A stretch of 64,000 nt of DNA from contig JACSRW010000036.1 of NCBI GenBank assembly GCA_014879565.1, positions 1-64,000 of the forward strand, read 5' to 3'. The position numbers and the translations under genes are program-made. Position 1 is the stretch's first letter; every line of letters starts with the position of its first letter. Source of the stretch: Chitinophagaceae bacterium (lineage in GTDB: Bacteria; Bacteroidota; Bacteroidia; Chitinophagales; Chitinophagaceae). A model generated the notes under the pieces. It saw only the letters and a list, made by a program, of their open reading frames with translations. It was not told the DNA's origin and ran no database searches. Shown here piece by piece: positions 48,218 through 57,063 of this stretch.

Positions 48218-49354
48218 ATGCCCGATCAGCGAATCTTACTGTTATTTGCCCGGAAACTTTCCGGAGAAGCCAGCCCGGAAGAACTCCGTGAGCTGGAAGC
48301 ATATCTCCGGGAGCATCCTGAAGAACAATATATCCAGGAAATTCTCGGCAACTGGTGGGAATCGGGTCATGCCGGATTATCCAAGCCGGATGCCGGGGAA
48401 GAAGAGCGTTTCTCCCGGATCTGGCAACAGGCATCGGCTACGGAGGAACCCGTCAGTGATGTCCGCATTTACCCCACGCCGGTTTTTCCCCTGCGGCGTA
48501 ACTGGCCCTGGCGCAGATGGGTGGCGGCCGCTGCGGTGCTGGCAGGATTATTATTGACAGCCTATTATTTCATAATATCCGAAAAGACTCCCACCCCTTC
48601 TTTTGCCAGTACCAATGAAATTGTGGCCAAAAAAGGCACACGTTCCAAAGTGCTGCTGCCTGATGGTACCCAGGTTTGGCTGAATGCCGACAGCCGGCTC
48701 AGCTACAAAAATGCATTTGGAGACAGCCTTCGGGAAGTGGTACTGGAAGGGGAGGCCTATTTTGATGTGGTAAAAGACAGCCGCAGGCCCTTTATCGTAC
48801 ATACCTCCGGCATCAATATCCGCGTACTGGGAACAGCCTTCACAGTGAAATCCTATCCGCGTGATCCCACTATTGAAGCCACCCTGCTGAGGGGACTGAT
48901 TGAAGTGGAAAAAAATAACCAGCCCCGGTCTTCCCGGATTTTACTGAAGCCAAATGAAAAACTGGTCTATAATAAATCCATGAATCAGATGACTTCCGGA
49001 GCCATTGCACCCGGGGAGAAAGAAGATTCAACGGTCAGGGAAATAAACAAACCGGAAACTATCTCCATCAGTACACTGGCTGTAAACAGCACCGACAGCA
49101 CCCGGGCCGAGACTTCCTGGATTTACGGCAAACTGATTTTTGAAGGGGAAAGTTTCCGCCAGCTGGCCCCGCAGATGGAACGCTGGTTTAATGTAAAGAT
49201 TTTATTCCGGGATGAAAAGGCCGCCGCCTTCCGCTTCACGGGTGTGTTTGAAAGTGAAAATGTAAGTGATGCCCTGCACGCCCTTCAACTGACGGCCCCC
49301 TTCAGTTACACCATAACAGGAAACGAAATATGGATTGATAAAAAAGTAAAATAA
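48218..49354 (+). CDS. FecR-type anti-sigma factor
   Basis: 378 residues. The cytoplasmic N-terminal part (about 1-90) should hold the ECF factor. A single membrane helix (WRRWVAAAAVLAGLLLTAYYF, about 93-112; quoted in part VAAAAVLAGLLLTAYYF) crosses the inner membrane. The periplasmic FecR domain has GTRSKVLLPDGTQVWLNADS, GEAYFDVVKDSRRPF and RVLGTAFTVKSYPRD, and the DUF4974 end has FEGESFRQLAPQMERWFNVK and ends WIDKK. It transmits the SusC signal to the sigma factor. It overlaps neither neighbour: 43 bp after the sigma gene and 115 bp before susC, with two leader hairpins in between. Confidence 0.94.
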   Translation: MPDQRILLLFARKLSGEASPEELRELEAYLREHPEEQYIQEILGNWWESGHAGLSKPDAGEEERFSRIWQQASATEEPVSDVRIYPTPVFPLRRNWPWRRWVAAAAVLAGLLLTAYYFIISEKTPTPSFASTNEIVAKKGTRSKVLLPDGTQVWLNADSRLSYKNAFGDSLREVVLEGEAYFDVVKDSRRPFIVHTSGINIRVLGTAFTVKSYPRDPTIEATLLRGLIEVEKNNQPRSSRILLKPNEKLVYNKSMNQMTSGAIAPGEKEDSTVREINKPETISISTLAVNSTDSTRAETSWIYGKLIFEGESFRQLAPQMERWFNVKILFRDEKAAAFRFTGVFESENVSDALHALQLTAPFSYTITGNEIWIDKKVK

Positions 49355-49372
49355 GGACGACTGTAAAAAAGA

Positions 49373-49442
49373 ATCGGGAAATGCGGCAACATTCCCCGAT
49401 AAGGCTAAAAGGAATTCCCGCCAGGTGAACGGATGGAATTCC
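49373..49442 (+). promoter_or_regulatory. Two hairpins in the fecR-susC spacer
   Basis: An 11-bp stem with one mismatch (49373-49383 with 49390-49400, loop CGGCAA) is followed by GGAATTCC at 49411-49418 and again at 49435-49442, which pair to form a second stem. No T-run follows. They may affect the level of the susC message. Confidence 0.4.
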
Positions 49443-49469
49443 ACATTTTCTAACCCCAAAACTAAAGGT

Positions 49470-52400
49470 ATGAAAAAAAAGGTACCTCGCGGGTGGTTAC
49501 TGACCTCCCCCCACTGTTCTTTTTTTAAAACGCTGCTGCTTATGAAGATGACGATTGCACTGATCTTATTAACAGCTTTCCAGGTGGCTGCCTGGGACGG
49601 GAAGGCACAAAACGTCACCCTGAAGCTCAAGCAGGCAGAAATGCCCCGGATATTCCGGGCCATTGAAAAGCAAAGCGCTTACCGCTTTCTCTACAATTAT
49701 GACCTGCCCGCTCTCCAGAAAAAACTGGATGTGGACGTACAGAACGCACCGGTTCTTACCCTGCTGAATAACCTGCTGGAGGGTTCCGGACTCAGTTACC
49801 GTATTATTAACACCAACCTGGTGGTGATCATGCTCAGTAACGGAGCCGCTTTACCCGAAGACCGGAAAATCAACGGAACCATTCTAACCGAATCCGGTGA
49901 TCCGCTGGCAGGTGTCAGTGTACGGATCAAGGGTACGGATTTCGGTACAACCACCGATGCGAAGGGCAAATTCTCGCTAGATGTACCTGAAAATGCGGTA
50001 CTGATTTTTTCCTATGTTGGTTATGAAACCCAGGAGATTGCAGTGGGTACCCAGCAAGCCGTTACCATCCGCCTGAAAACGGCCGATAACCAGATGGAGC
50101 AGGTTGTGGTAGTCGGATACGGCACCCAGAAAAAGAAAGACCTTACCGGTTCTGTTTCCACACTTTCCTCAAAAGATATGGAAAACCGTCCCGCCACCCA
50201 GTTTGGCTATGCCATTGAGGGTAAGGCAGCGGGGGTACAGGTCATCCGTTCCTCCGGTCAGCCGCAGGCTGGTTTCTCCATCCGTGTACGGGGTACTTCC
50301 TCCATTACCGCAGGCAGTGAGCCGCTATACATGGTGGATGGAGTGCCGACGGAAAATATTAATGATATCAACCCCTCCGATATCGAAAATATCACCATCC
50401 TGAAAGACGCTTCATCCGCCGCGATCTTCGGGAACAGGGGCGCCAACGGCGTGGTGCTGGTTACGACTAAACGTGGCCGGAACCAGAAAATGAAGATTGG
50501 CTTCAATACCGCGCTGACCATGAGTAAGGCCTGGAAAAAACTGGATGTGCTGAACAGCACCCAGTTCAGGGACCTGGCAGCCGATATGGGCGCTACCACC
50601 GACTGGAATAAATACAATGCCAACACCAACTGGCAGGATGAAACATTCCGCAATGCACTTACGCAGAATTATCAACTCTCTGCCACCGGCGGCAATAAAA
50701 ACACCAGTTATTATTTCTCAGGTGCCTATGTAAACCAGAACGGGATTATCCTGAACAATAACCTGAAGCGCTCCACCCTGAAAGCCAATGTGGACCACCA
50801 GGTAACTAAATTCCTGAAAATCGGGGCCAGTCTTGCTTATGCCAACTGGAAAGACCGTGATGTGCCGGAAAACTACCGCAACGGGGTGATTGCCCGTCTG
50901 CTGACTACCGCGCCTATCATCGGGCTGCGTGACCTGGATGATCCGCGGATGTATGCACGCAGTCCCTTTATCAATGACCTGGAGAATCCCGTTTCAACAG
51001 TTTATCAGCCCGCCCACCTGTTCACCAACAACCGCTATAGCGGTAATGTGTATGCGGAAGCGGAACTGAAAAAAGGCCTGAAACTGAAATCCCTTTTTGG
51101 CTTTGAAAGCGCCGATGGCATTTTCAATTCCTTCCAGGATACCGTACAGACCCGATATGGCCGCACGATGCGCGGACTGGCTACAGAGAATACCTATAAA
51201 CTGAATAACTGGATTTCGGAGAATACCGTGAATTATAATACGCGTATCAAAGATCACAGTATAACTGCCCTGGCCGGTTTTATCGTCTCCCGTCAGACTA
51301 CAGATAATCTCTACCGCAGTTCGGTGGATTTCAGAAATGCCAAACCCGGTGATGAAACGGTGGACGGCGGTTCTGTAAAAGCCACCCCGGTAAAAGACAA
51401 ATCCCGGATTTCAAGTGTATCTGCTATCGCGCGTATTAATTACAACTACAAAGACAAATACTATCTCACCACGAATTTCCGCCAGGATGGTTCCGGCCGT
51501 TTTGCGGAAGGAAACAAATGGGGCAGTTTCCCGTCTTTCTCTGCAGGCTGGAGAATTTCTGAAGAATCCTTCTTCAATAAAACAAAGAGTCCCATCACAG
51601 AACTCAAACTCCGCGCCGGATGGGGAATCGTGGGGAATGATGCCATCCCGGCCAATGCCCGGTTTGGTATTGTGGATACCGCCAGTCCCAAATACCTGAT
51701 CGGCGGACAGGTACGTACAGCTTATGTACCACGCTCGCTGGAAAATGTGGACCTGACCTGGGAGAAAACCAGCCAGGTGGATATCGGGATTGATCTCGGA
51801 CTGTTTCAGAACCGGCTGATGATTACCGCGGATTATTATTACAAGAAAACAAAGGATATGCTGCTGGCCGTACCGATTCCCACCTCAACAGGTTATGCCA
51901 GTGCCTGGCAGAATGCAGGCAGCCTGGAGAATAAAGGTTTTGAATTCTCCTTCAGCTCAAAAAATATCCAGCGTTCTTCCATCCGGTGGAATTCTGAATT
52001 CAATATTTCCTTTAACCGCAACAAAGTACTCAATATCGTAGGTACACAGCTGGTAGTGGGTACCATTAACCCGGCCGGTTCCGATTATAATACGGCTATT
52101 GTGAAAGAAGGAGAGCCGCTCGGCAGTTTCTATGGAAAAATATCACAGGGTGTGGATCCCGCTACCGGGAATATCCTGTTCATGAAGAATAAGGCAGGAA
52201 CAGCTGACAGCGTGGGTATTATCGGGAACGCGAATCCCAAATTTACCTATGGCTTTACCAACTCGCTGGCATTTGGCAATTTCTCCGTGGATATTTTCTT
52301 CCAGGGCGTAAGCGGCAATGATGTGATGAATGCTACCCGTGTGCTTACGGAATCAATGGCCCTCGTGATGAACCAGTCGGCCAGCGTAACCAGGAGATGG

Positions 52401-52754
52401 AAAAATGCCGGTGACAAAACCGATATACCAAAGGCAACACCCAATAACTGGAATAATTCACTGCCTTCCACCCGGTATTTGGAGAAAGGTTCCTATCTGC
52501 GGCTGAAAGCCCTGACGGTGGGCTACAAACTCCCGGAAAAAGCGATCTCCAAACTCAAAATGAGCCGTTGTTTTGTGTACCTGACAGCGGAGAACCTGAT
52601 CACCATTACCAATTATACCGGCTTTGATCCGGAACTGAGTGCCTTCAGCGCGAAATCCAATTCCACCACGAACAAGAATGCGGCGCCCGGTGTGGACTGG
52701 GGAACCTATCCGCAGTCAAGGGATTTTGTGCTGGGTATAAACATCACTTTTTAA
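49470..52754 (+). CDS. SusC/RagA family TonB-dependent receptor with STN domain
   Basis: 1094 residues from the ATG at 49470; the frame upstream to 49425 is unlikely. After the signal region (ends near GKAQ, residue 47) comes an STN domain (about 48-120, LKQAEMPRIFRAIEKQSAY), which contacts FecR in transducing receptors. Next are a CarboxypepD_reg-like domain (about 130-215, GDPLAGVSVRIKGT, FSYVGYETQ), then the plug with VVGYGTQKKKDLTGSVS and VRGTSSITAGSEPLYMVDG, then the 22-strand barrel ending in the C-terminal aromatic strand FVLGINITF. It imports glycan fragments with the SusD lipoprotein using TonB energy, and its STN makes it the sensor for the ECF/FecR pair upstream. Confidence 0.96.
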   Translation: MKKKVPRGWLLTSPHCSFFKTLLLMKMTIALILLTAFQVAAWDGKAQNVTLKLKQAEMPRIFRAIEKQSAYRFLYNYDLPALQKKLDVDVQNAPVLTLLNNLLEGSGLSYRIINTNLVVIMLSNGAALPEDRKINGTILTESGDPLAGVSVRIKGTDFGTTTDAKGKFSLDVPENAVLIFSYVGYETQEIAVGTQQAVTIRLKTADNQMEQVVVVGYGTQKKKDLTGSVSTLSSKDMENRPATQFGYAIEGKAAGVQVIRSSGQPQAGFSIRVRGTSSITAGSEPLYMVDGVPTENINDINPSDIENITILKDASSAAIFGNRGANGVVLVTTKRGRNQKMKIGFNTALTMSKAWKKLDVLNSTQFRDLAADMGATTDWNKYNANTNWQDETFRNALTQNYQLSATGGNKNTSYYFSGAYVNQNGIILNNNLKRSTLKANVDHQVTKFLKIGASLAYANWKDRDVPENYRNGVIARLLTTAPIIGLRDLDDPRMYARSPFINDLENPVSTVYQPAHLFTNNRYSGNVYAEAELKKGLKLKSLFGFESADGIFNSFQDTVQTRYGRTMRGLATENTYKLNNWISENTVNYNTRIKDHSITALAGFIVSRQTTDNLYRSSVDFRNAKPGDETVDGGSVKATPVKDKSRISSVSAIARINYNYKDKYYLTTNFRQDGSGRFAEGNKWGSFPSFSAGWRISEESFFNKTKSPITELKLRAGWGIVGNDAIPANARFGIVDTASPKYLIGGQVRTAYVPRSLENVDLTWEKTSQVDIGIDLGLFQNRLMITADYYYKKTKDMLLAVPIPTSTGYASAWQNAGSLENKGFEFSFSSKNIQRSSIRWNSEFNISFNRNKVLNIVGTQLVVGTINPAGSDYNTAIVKEGEPLGSFYGKISQGVDPATGNILFMKNKAGTADSVGIIGNANPKFTYGFTNSLAFGNFSVDIFFQGVSGNDVMNATRVLTESMALVMNQSASVTRRWKNAGDKTDIPKATPNNWNNSLPSTRYLEKGSYLRLKALTVGYKLPEKAISKLKMSRCFVYLTAENLITITNYTGFDPELSAFSAKSNSTTNKNAAPGVDWGTYPQSRDFVLGINITF

Positions 52755-52762
52755 TGTAAAAA

Positions 52763-54325
52763 ATGGCAAACATGAAAACATATTCATACCGATTACTGGC
52801 AATGGCGATGCTCGGACTGCTGCCATTTGTTTCCTGTAAAAAATTCCTGGATGACAAACCGGAGACCGCGCTGACAACCGGCAATGCCTACAGCACGGCT
52901 AAAGACGCGGAAGCAGCGATCGCCGGATGTTACAATGTATTTTATGCCACGGATTATTATCAGTGGGAAAATGTAATGCTGAGTGATGTGCGTTCCGATA
53001 ACGCGTATCCCGGCGGAAACAATGAAGAAACCTTTTACGATTACGACCGGTTTATTCTTCCGCCGAGCAATACCCACAGTTATGCCCACTGGCGGGCCCT
53101 GTACAACGGGATTGCCCGCTGCAACGTGCTGCTGAATAAAATAGATGGTATCACTGACCCTGCCCTAACAGCGGAAAGAAAGAGCCAGCTTATCGGGGAA
53201 GCCAGTTTCCTCCGGGCCTATCATTATTTTCATCTTGTGAAGCTTTATGGCGGAGTACCCCTGGAACTGGAATCCAATTCAGCCGATCCCGGTAAGACCC
53301 GTAAAGCCCGGGCTACAGAGGCCCAGGTATACGATCAGATTGTGGCCGACCTGGAAACAGCCCTGGCCAACCTGCCCGATACCTATAACGGTCCCGCCGG
53401 CAGCGCTACTGCCAATCTGCCTTCTGTAAACAAGGCCCGCGCTACCAAAGGAGCCGCCAATGCCATGCTGGCCAAAGCCTGGGCCCAGCGGAGCGACCGG
53501 GATTATGCGAAAGTGTTGCAGTATTGTAATGCTGTTATCAGCAGCCCGGCTGGTTATGCCCTCCTGGCAAACTATAATGATGTGTTTGACGGCAACCATG
53601 ATTTCAACAGCGAATCCATCCTGGAAATTGCTTATGAGGCAGGTAACTGGGATGCGTCCTGCTGGGGGGTGCAATTGTACCTGGCCCCGGAAGATGGCTG
53701 GCAGAAATACTGTGTTCCCACCAAAGACCTCGTGGCAGCCTATGACGCCGCGGGTGATGCGGTACGGAAAAATTCAAATATTCTTTTCCTGACCCGGGAT
53801 GCCAACAATGATCCGATCAGCTGGCCGGATGAAAACTGGAACCCCTGCCAGGATCCGAATACGCCCATCCCTTTTAATAACAAACAGAAAGACCCGGGTG
53901 GCTGGGCCAGCGGTGATAATTTTTACTTGTTGCGTCTCGCTGATATCATCCTGCTGAAAGCCGAAGCACAGAATGAAACAGGCAATCCGGGTCAGGCAGC
54001 CAGCACCCTGAATCTGATCCGCAGCCGGGTTGGACTGGCGCCCGTTACCGGCACCAGCCAGGCACAGATGCGAACAGCCATCCTGCTGGAAAGAAGACTG
54101 GAACTGGCTTTTGAAGGACACCGTTGGGATGATCTCGTAAGGGCCGGTGTGGCCACTACCGTGATGCAGGCATTGAATGAATATACCTATTCCTGCCCGG
54201 GTGGCGTGCAAAGCGCCCCGGTAAGAATGGATTATTCCCAGTGTACACAGCAGCGATGGGTCCTGCCAATTCCTTCCGTGGAAATGAATAACAATCCCCT
54301 TTTAACCCAGAACCCCGGGTATTAA
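52763..54325 (+). CDS. SusD/RagB family surface lipoprotein
   Basis: 520 residues. The lipobox LPFVSC places the lipidated Cys near residue 25, followed by KKFLDDKPETAL, the usual SusD start. TPR-like helices with LIGEASFLRAYHYFHLVKLYGGVPL and the C-terminal RRLELAFEGHRWDDLVRAG motif (in part: LELAFEGHRWDDLVRAG) identify the family. It captures glycans at the surface and closes the SusC barrel. It lies eight bases after susC and is followed by a terminator at 54412-54446. Confidence 0.95.
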   Translation: MANMKTYSYRLLAMAMLGLLPFVSCKKFLDDKPETALTTGNAYSTAKDAEAAIAGCYNVFYATDYYQWENVMLSDVRSDNAYPGGNNEETFYDYDRFILPPSNTHSYAHWRALYNGIARCNVLLNKIDGITDPALTAERKSQLIGEASFLRAYHYFHLVKLYGGVPLELESNSADPGKTRKARATEAQVYDQIVADLETALANLPDTYNGPAGSATANLPSVNKARATKGAANAMLAKAWAQRSDRDYAKVLQYCNAVISSPAGYALLANYNDVFDGNHDFNSESILEIAYEAGNWDASCWGVQLYLAPEDGWQKYCVPTKDLVAAYDAAGDAVRKNSNILFLTRDANNDPISWPDENWNPCQDPNTPIPFNNKQKDPGGWASGDNFYLLRLADIILLKAEAQNETGNPGQAASTLNLIRSRVGLAPVTGTSQAQMRTAILLERRLELAFEGHRWDDLVRAGVATTVMQALNEYTYSCPGGVQSAPVRMDYSQCTQQRWVLPIPSVEMNNNPLLTQNPGY

Positions 54326-54411
54326 GGGTCGTACTTTTTCTCATACAGCAGACTGGCATAAAGACCAGCATAATGGACGAATGTTACATAAGCAAGCAGA
54401 GCAGTCGTTCA

Positions 54412-54446
54412 GCAACCTGTCCGAAAGGGCAGGTTGCATTTTTTTT
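54412..54446 (+). terminator. Terminator after susD
   Basis: GCAACCTG/CAGGTTGC stem, 10-base loop, then eight T residues. It may lower transcription into the two enzyme genes that follow. Confidence 0.9.
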
Positions 54447-54481
54447 ACGCCTCTGATGGCGGATGCTTAAAAAATTCATGT

Positions 54482-57028
54482 ATGAAATTTTATCACCTTG
54501 TTATTGTAGCAGCTGTAATTTTTTTTACATCGGCAGTAAGGGCACAGTCACCCGCCCGGAATACTGAAAACGGTTTACAGCTTTCCTGGCGCCTGCTGGA
54601 TAACCAGTATCGCGGAACCGGTATGGCTGCTGCACAGTTTGTACTCAGGAATACCGGAAAGAAAAAATTTCCGGCAAGCGGCTGGACGATTTATTTTAAT
54701 TCCAGTCAGCCGGTAGTAAGCGGTGAAGCGGAAGGTCGTGTGCGGATATCTCATGTGAACGGAGATATCTTCAAAATGGAACCTCTTCCGGGATTTAAGG
54801 CCCCCGCCAAAAATGACAGCACGGTCATTACCTATGCTACCGACGGGACCATCATCAATAAAACGGCGGCGCCCTCGGGCCCTTTTCTGGTATGGGATAA
54901 GGAACCGGGAAAAGGGTATCGTATTACCGGTTATAATGTCAATACACCCGCGCCTTCCACGCCGGAAATGAAAAGTGCGGAAAAGATTTATACAGAAAAC
55001 AGCAGCCTAATTGATTTGCGGGCGGAGGAAACGGCCGGTATTTTCCCCACACCTGTTTATGCGGTACATGGTCCAGGTGTCTTTGAAGTTAACAGCAGCC
55101 TGTTTATTGAGACGGATCCGGCCTTTGCGGCAGAAGCGGATTTTCTTTTCGGGCAATTAAAAGAACTGAGACCGGAACTGACAAGAACCGTAACAGCCGG
55201 TTTATCGGCGGCCCGGGTTGTGCTGAGAAAAAATCAGTTGCCGGCGGAAGCCTATACACTCCAAATAGGGGAGAGGGGCGCGGAGATCAGCGCGGCCTCA
55301 GGAGCAGGAATTTTTTACGGGATACAATCCTTGCTGAACCTCTTATCGCCTGATTTATACAGGAACAAACAAGTTCCCCTGCGGTTTCCATTCATAGTGA
55401 TAAAAGATCAGCCCCGCTTTGAATACCGGAGCCTGCTTATTGATATTGCCCGCAATTTTAAAACGAAAGAAACCCTGCTGCGGGTGCTTGACCTGATGGC
55501 CCTGTATAAAATGAACGTGCTGCACCTGCACTTTAATGATGATGAAGGCTGGCGGATTCAGATTCCCTCCCTGCCGGAACTGACAGATGTGGGGGGCAAA
55601 AGAGGGCACAGCGCCGATCCTCTCGGGTTATTGCCGCCATCTTACGCTGCCGGACCACAACCCGGTTTTACCCAGGGCAGCGGTTATTACACCAGGGAAG
55701 AATTTGTGGAAATACTTCGTTATGCAAACGTGCGGCATATACAGGTTATCCCGGAAATTGAATCACCGGGACATGCCCGGGCCGCTATCCTTTCCATGTT
55801 AGCCCGTTACCGCCGGTACCTGCAGGCGGGTGAACCGGATAAGGCAGCTGAATACCTGCTCAGTGATCCGGATGACAGTTCCCGCTATCTGTCCGCGCAG
55901 CAATGGACGGATAATGTCATGTGTGTGGCACGCCCTTCTGTTTACCGGTTTGTGGAAACCGTGGTAGATGAATTACGGGCCATGTACCGGGAGGCCGGGG
56001 CACCCCTTATCACCATTCATATGGGAGGAGATGAAGTACCCGCCGGTGCCTGGGAAGGTTCTCCCGTTTGCCGCCAGCTGGTAGAAGCCGACAGCAGTCT
56101 GCAGGAGATCAATGATCTCTGGTATTACTATTACGGGAAGGTGAACAGGATGCTGAGAGAGCGGGGTCTTTTTCTCTCCGGCTGGGAAGAAGCCGGTATG
56201 CGCAAAACAAAACTGGACGGGAAAGATATCCTGATCGTCAATGGCCGGATGGTAAACGAAGACATGCAATTGCATGTCTGGAATAATGTAACCGGCTGGG
56301 GAGCGGAAGATCTGCCGTATAAACTCGCCAATGCAGGGTATAAAGTCATCTTATCACCGGTATCCAATAATTACCTGGACCTGGCTTATTATAAACATCC
56401 CGAAGAACCCGGTTATTACTGGGGCGGATTCCAGGATATTGAAAAGCCTTTTTCGTTTGTGCCCTTTGATTATTACCGTACCTCCCGGGAAGATCCAGAT
56501 GGTAACCCGGTCAGCCCTTCCTTTTTTATACATAAAGAAAAACTGACGGCATTCGGGCAGTCAAACATAAAAGGCATACAGGGACTGCTTTGGGCAGAAA
56601 CCCTCCGGTCGGATGAAGATTTCTGGTATATGTTGCTGCCCAAACTACTCGGGGTAGCGGAAAGGGCCTGGGCACCTGATCCGGACTGGGCCAGGGAAAA
56701 AGACAGCCTGCTCTTCAACACACAATACGCCAAAGCCTGGAACCAGTTTGTCAACCGGCTGGCCAAATGGGAATTGCCCCGGTTGGATTATTACGCGGGC
56801 GGCTATCCTTACCGGATTCCGCCGCCGGGTGTGAAAGTGGAGAACGGCGCTGTACTGGCCAATACCCAGTTTCCGGGTATGCAAATCCGTTATACAACGG
56901 ATGGCTCGGATCCCGGTCCCGCTTCATTGCTCTATACCGGTCCGGTTACAGGCAGAGGGCAGATCCTCCTTCGTTGTTTTGATACCCGGGGGCGGGGGAG
57001 CCGAATCATTTTGGCCGATAACAAATAA
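54482..57028 (+). CDS. Beta-N-acetylhexosaminidase, family GH20
   Basis: 848 residues from the ATG at 54482, which begins a signal peptide (cleavage near VRA-Q, residue 22). An N-terminal CHB_HEX-like carbohydrate module (about 30-155) and a GH20b domain (to about 310) precede the TIM barrel, which has LHLHFNDDEGWRIQI and the catalytic Asp-Glu pair in HMGGDEVPAGAW (D517, E518). A C-terminal Fn3/CHB_HEX_C-like domain (RYTTDGSDPG) follows. It removes terminal beta-GlcNAc or GalNAc from chitobiose-like or host glycans by substrate-assisted catalysis, in the periplasm or at the surface. It fits the SusCD locus as its glycoside hydrolase. Confidence 0.94.
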   Translation: MKFYHLVIVAAVIFFTSAVRAQSPARNTENGLQLSWRLLDNQYRGTGMAAAQFVLRNTGKKKFPASGWTIYFNSSQPVVSGEAEGRVRISHVNGDIFKMEPLPGFKAPAKNDSTVITYATDGTIINKTAAPSGPFLVWDKEPGKGYRITGYNVNTPAPSTPEMKSAEKIYTENSSLIDLRAEETAGIFPTPVYAVHGPGVFEVNSSLFIETDPAFAAEADFLFGQLKELRPELTRTVTAGLSAARVVLRKNQLPAEAYTLQIGERGAEISAASGAGIFYGIQSLLNLLSPDLYRNKQVPLRFPFIVIKDQPRFEYRSLLIDIARNFKTKETLLRVLDLMALYKMNVLHLHFNDDEGWRIQIPSLPELTDVGGKRGHSADPLGLLPPSYAAGPQPGFTQGSGYYTREEFVEILRYANVRHIQVIPEIESPGHARAAILSMLARYRRYLQAGEPDKAAEYLLSDPDDSSRYLSAQQWTDNVMCVARPSVYRFVETVVDELRAMYREAGAPLITIHMGGDEVPAGAWEGSPVCRQLVEADSSLQEINDLWYYYYGKVNRMLRERGLFLSGWEEAGMRKTKLDGKDILIVNGRMVNEDMQLHVWNNVTGWGAEDLPYKLANAGYKVILSPVSNNYLDLAYYKHPEEPGYYWGGFQDIEKPFSFVPFDYYRTSREDPDGNPVSPSFFIHKEKLTAFGQSNIKGIQGLLWAETLRSDEDFWYMLLPKLLGVAERAWAPDPDWAREKDSLLFNTQYAKAWNQFVNRLAKWELPRLDYYAGGYPYRIPPPGVKVENGAVLANTQFPGMQIRYTTDGSDPGPASLLYTGPVTGRGQILLRCFDTRGRGSRIILADNK

Positions 57029-57039
57029 CTGTACCTTCG
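57010..57039 (+). promoter_or_regulatory. Possible internal promoter before the esterase gene
   Basis: TTTG at 57010-57013 and TACCTTCG (one mismatch from TAnnTTTG) at 57032-57039, 18 bases apart. This would give the esterase an independent start. Confidence 0.35.
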
Positions 57040-57063
57040 GCGCGAATCCTGAAATTTTATTTT

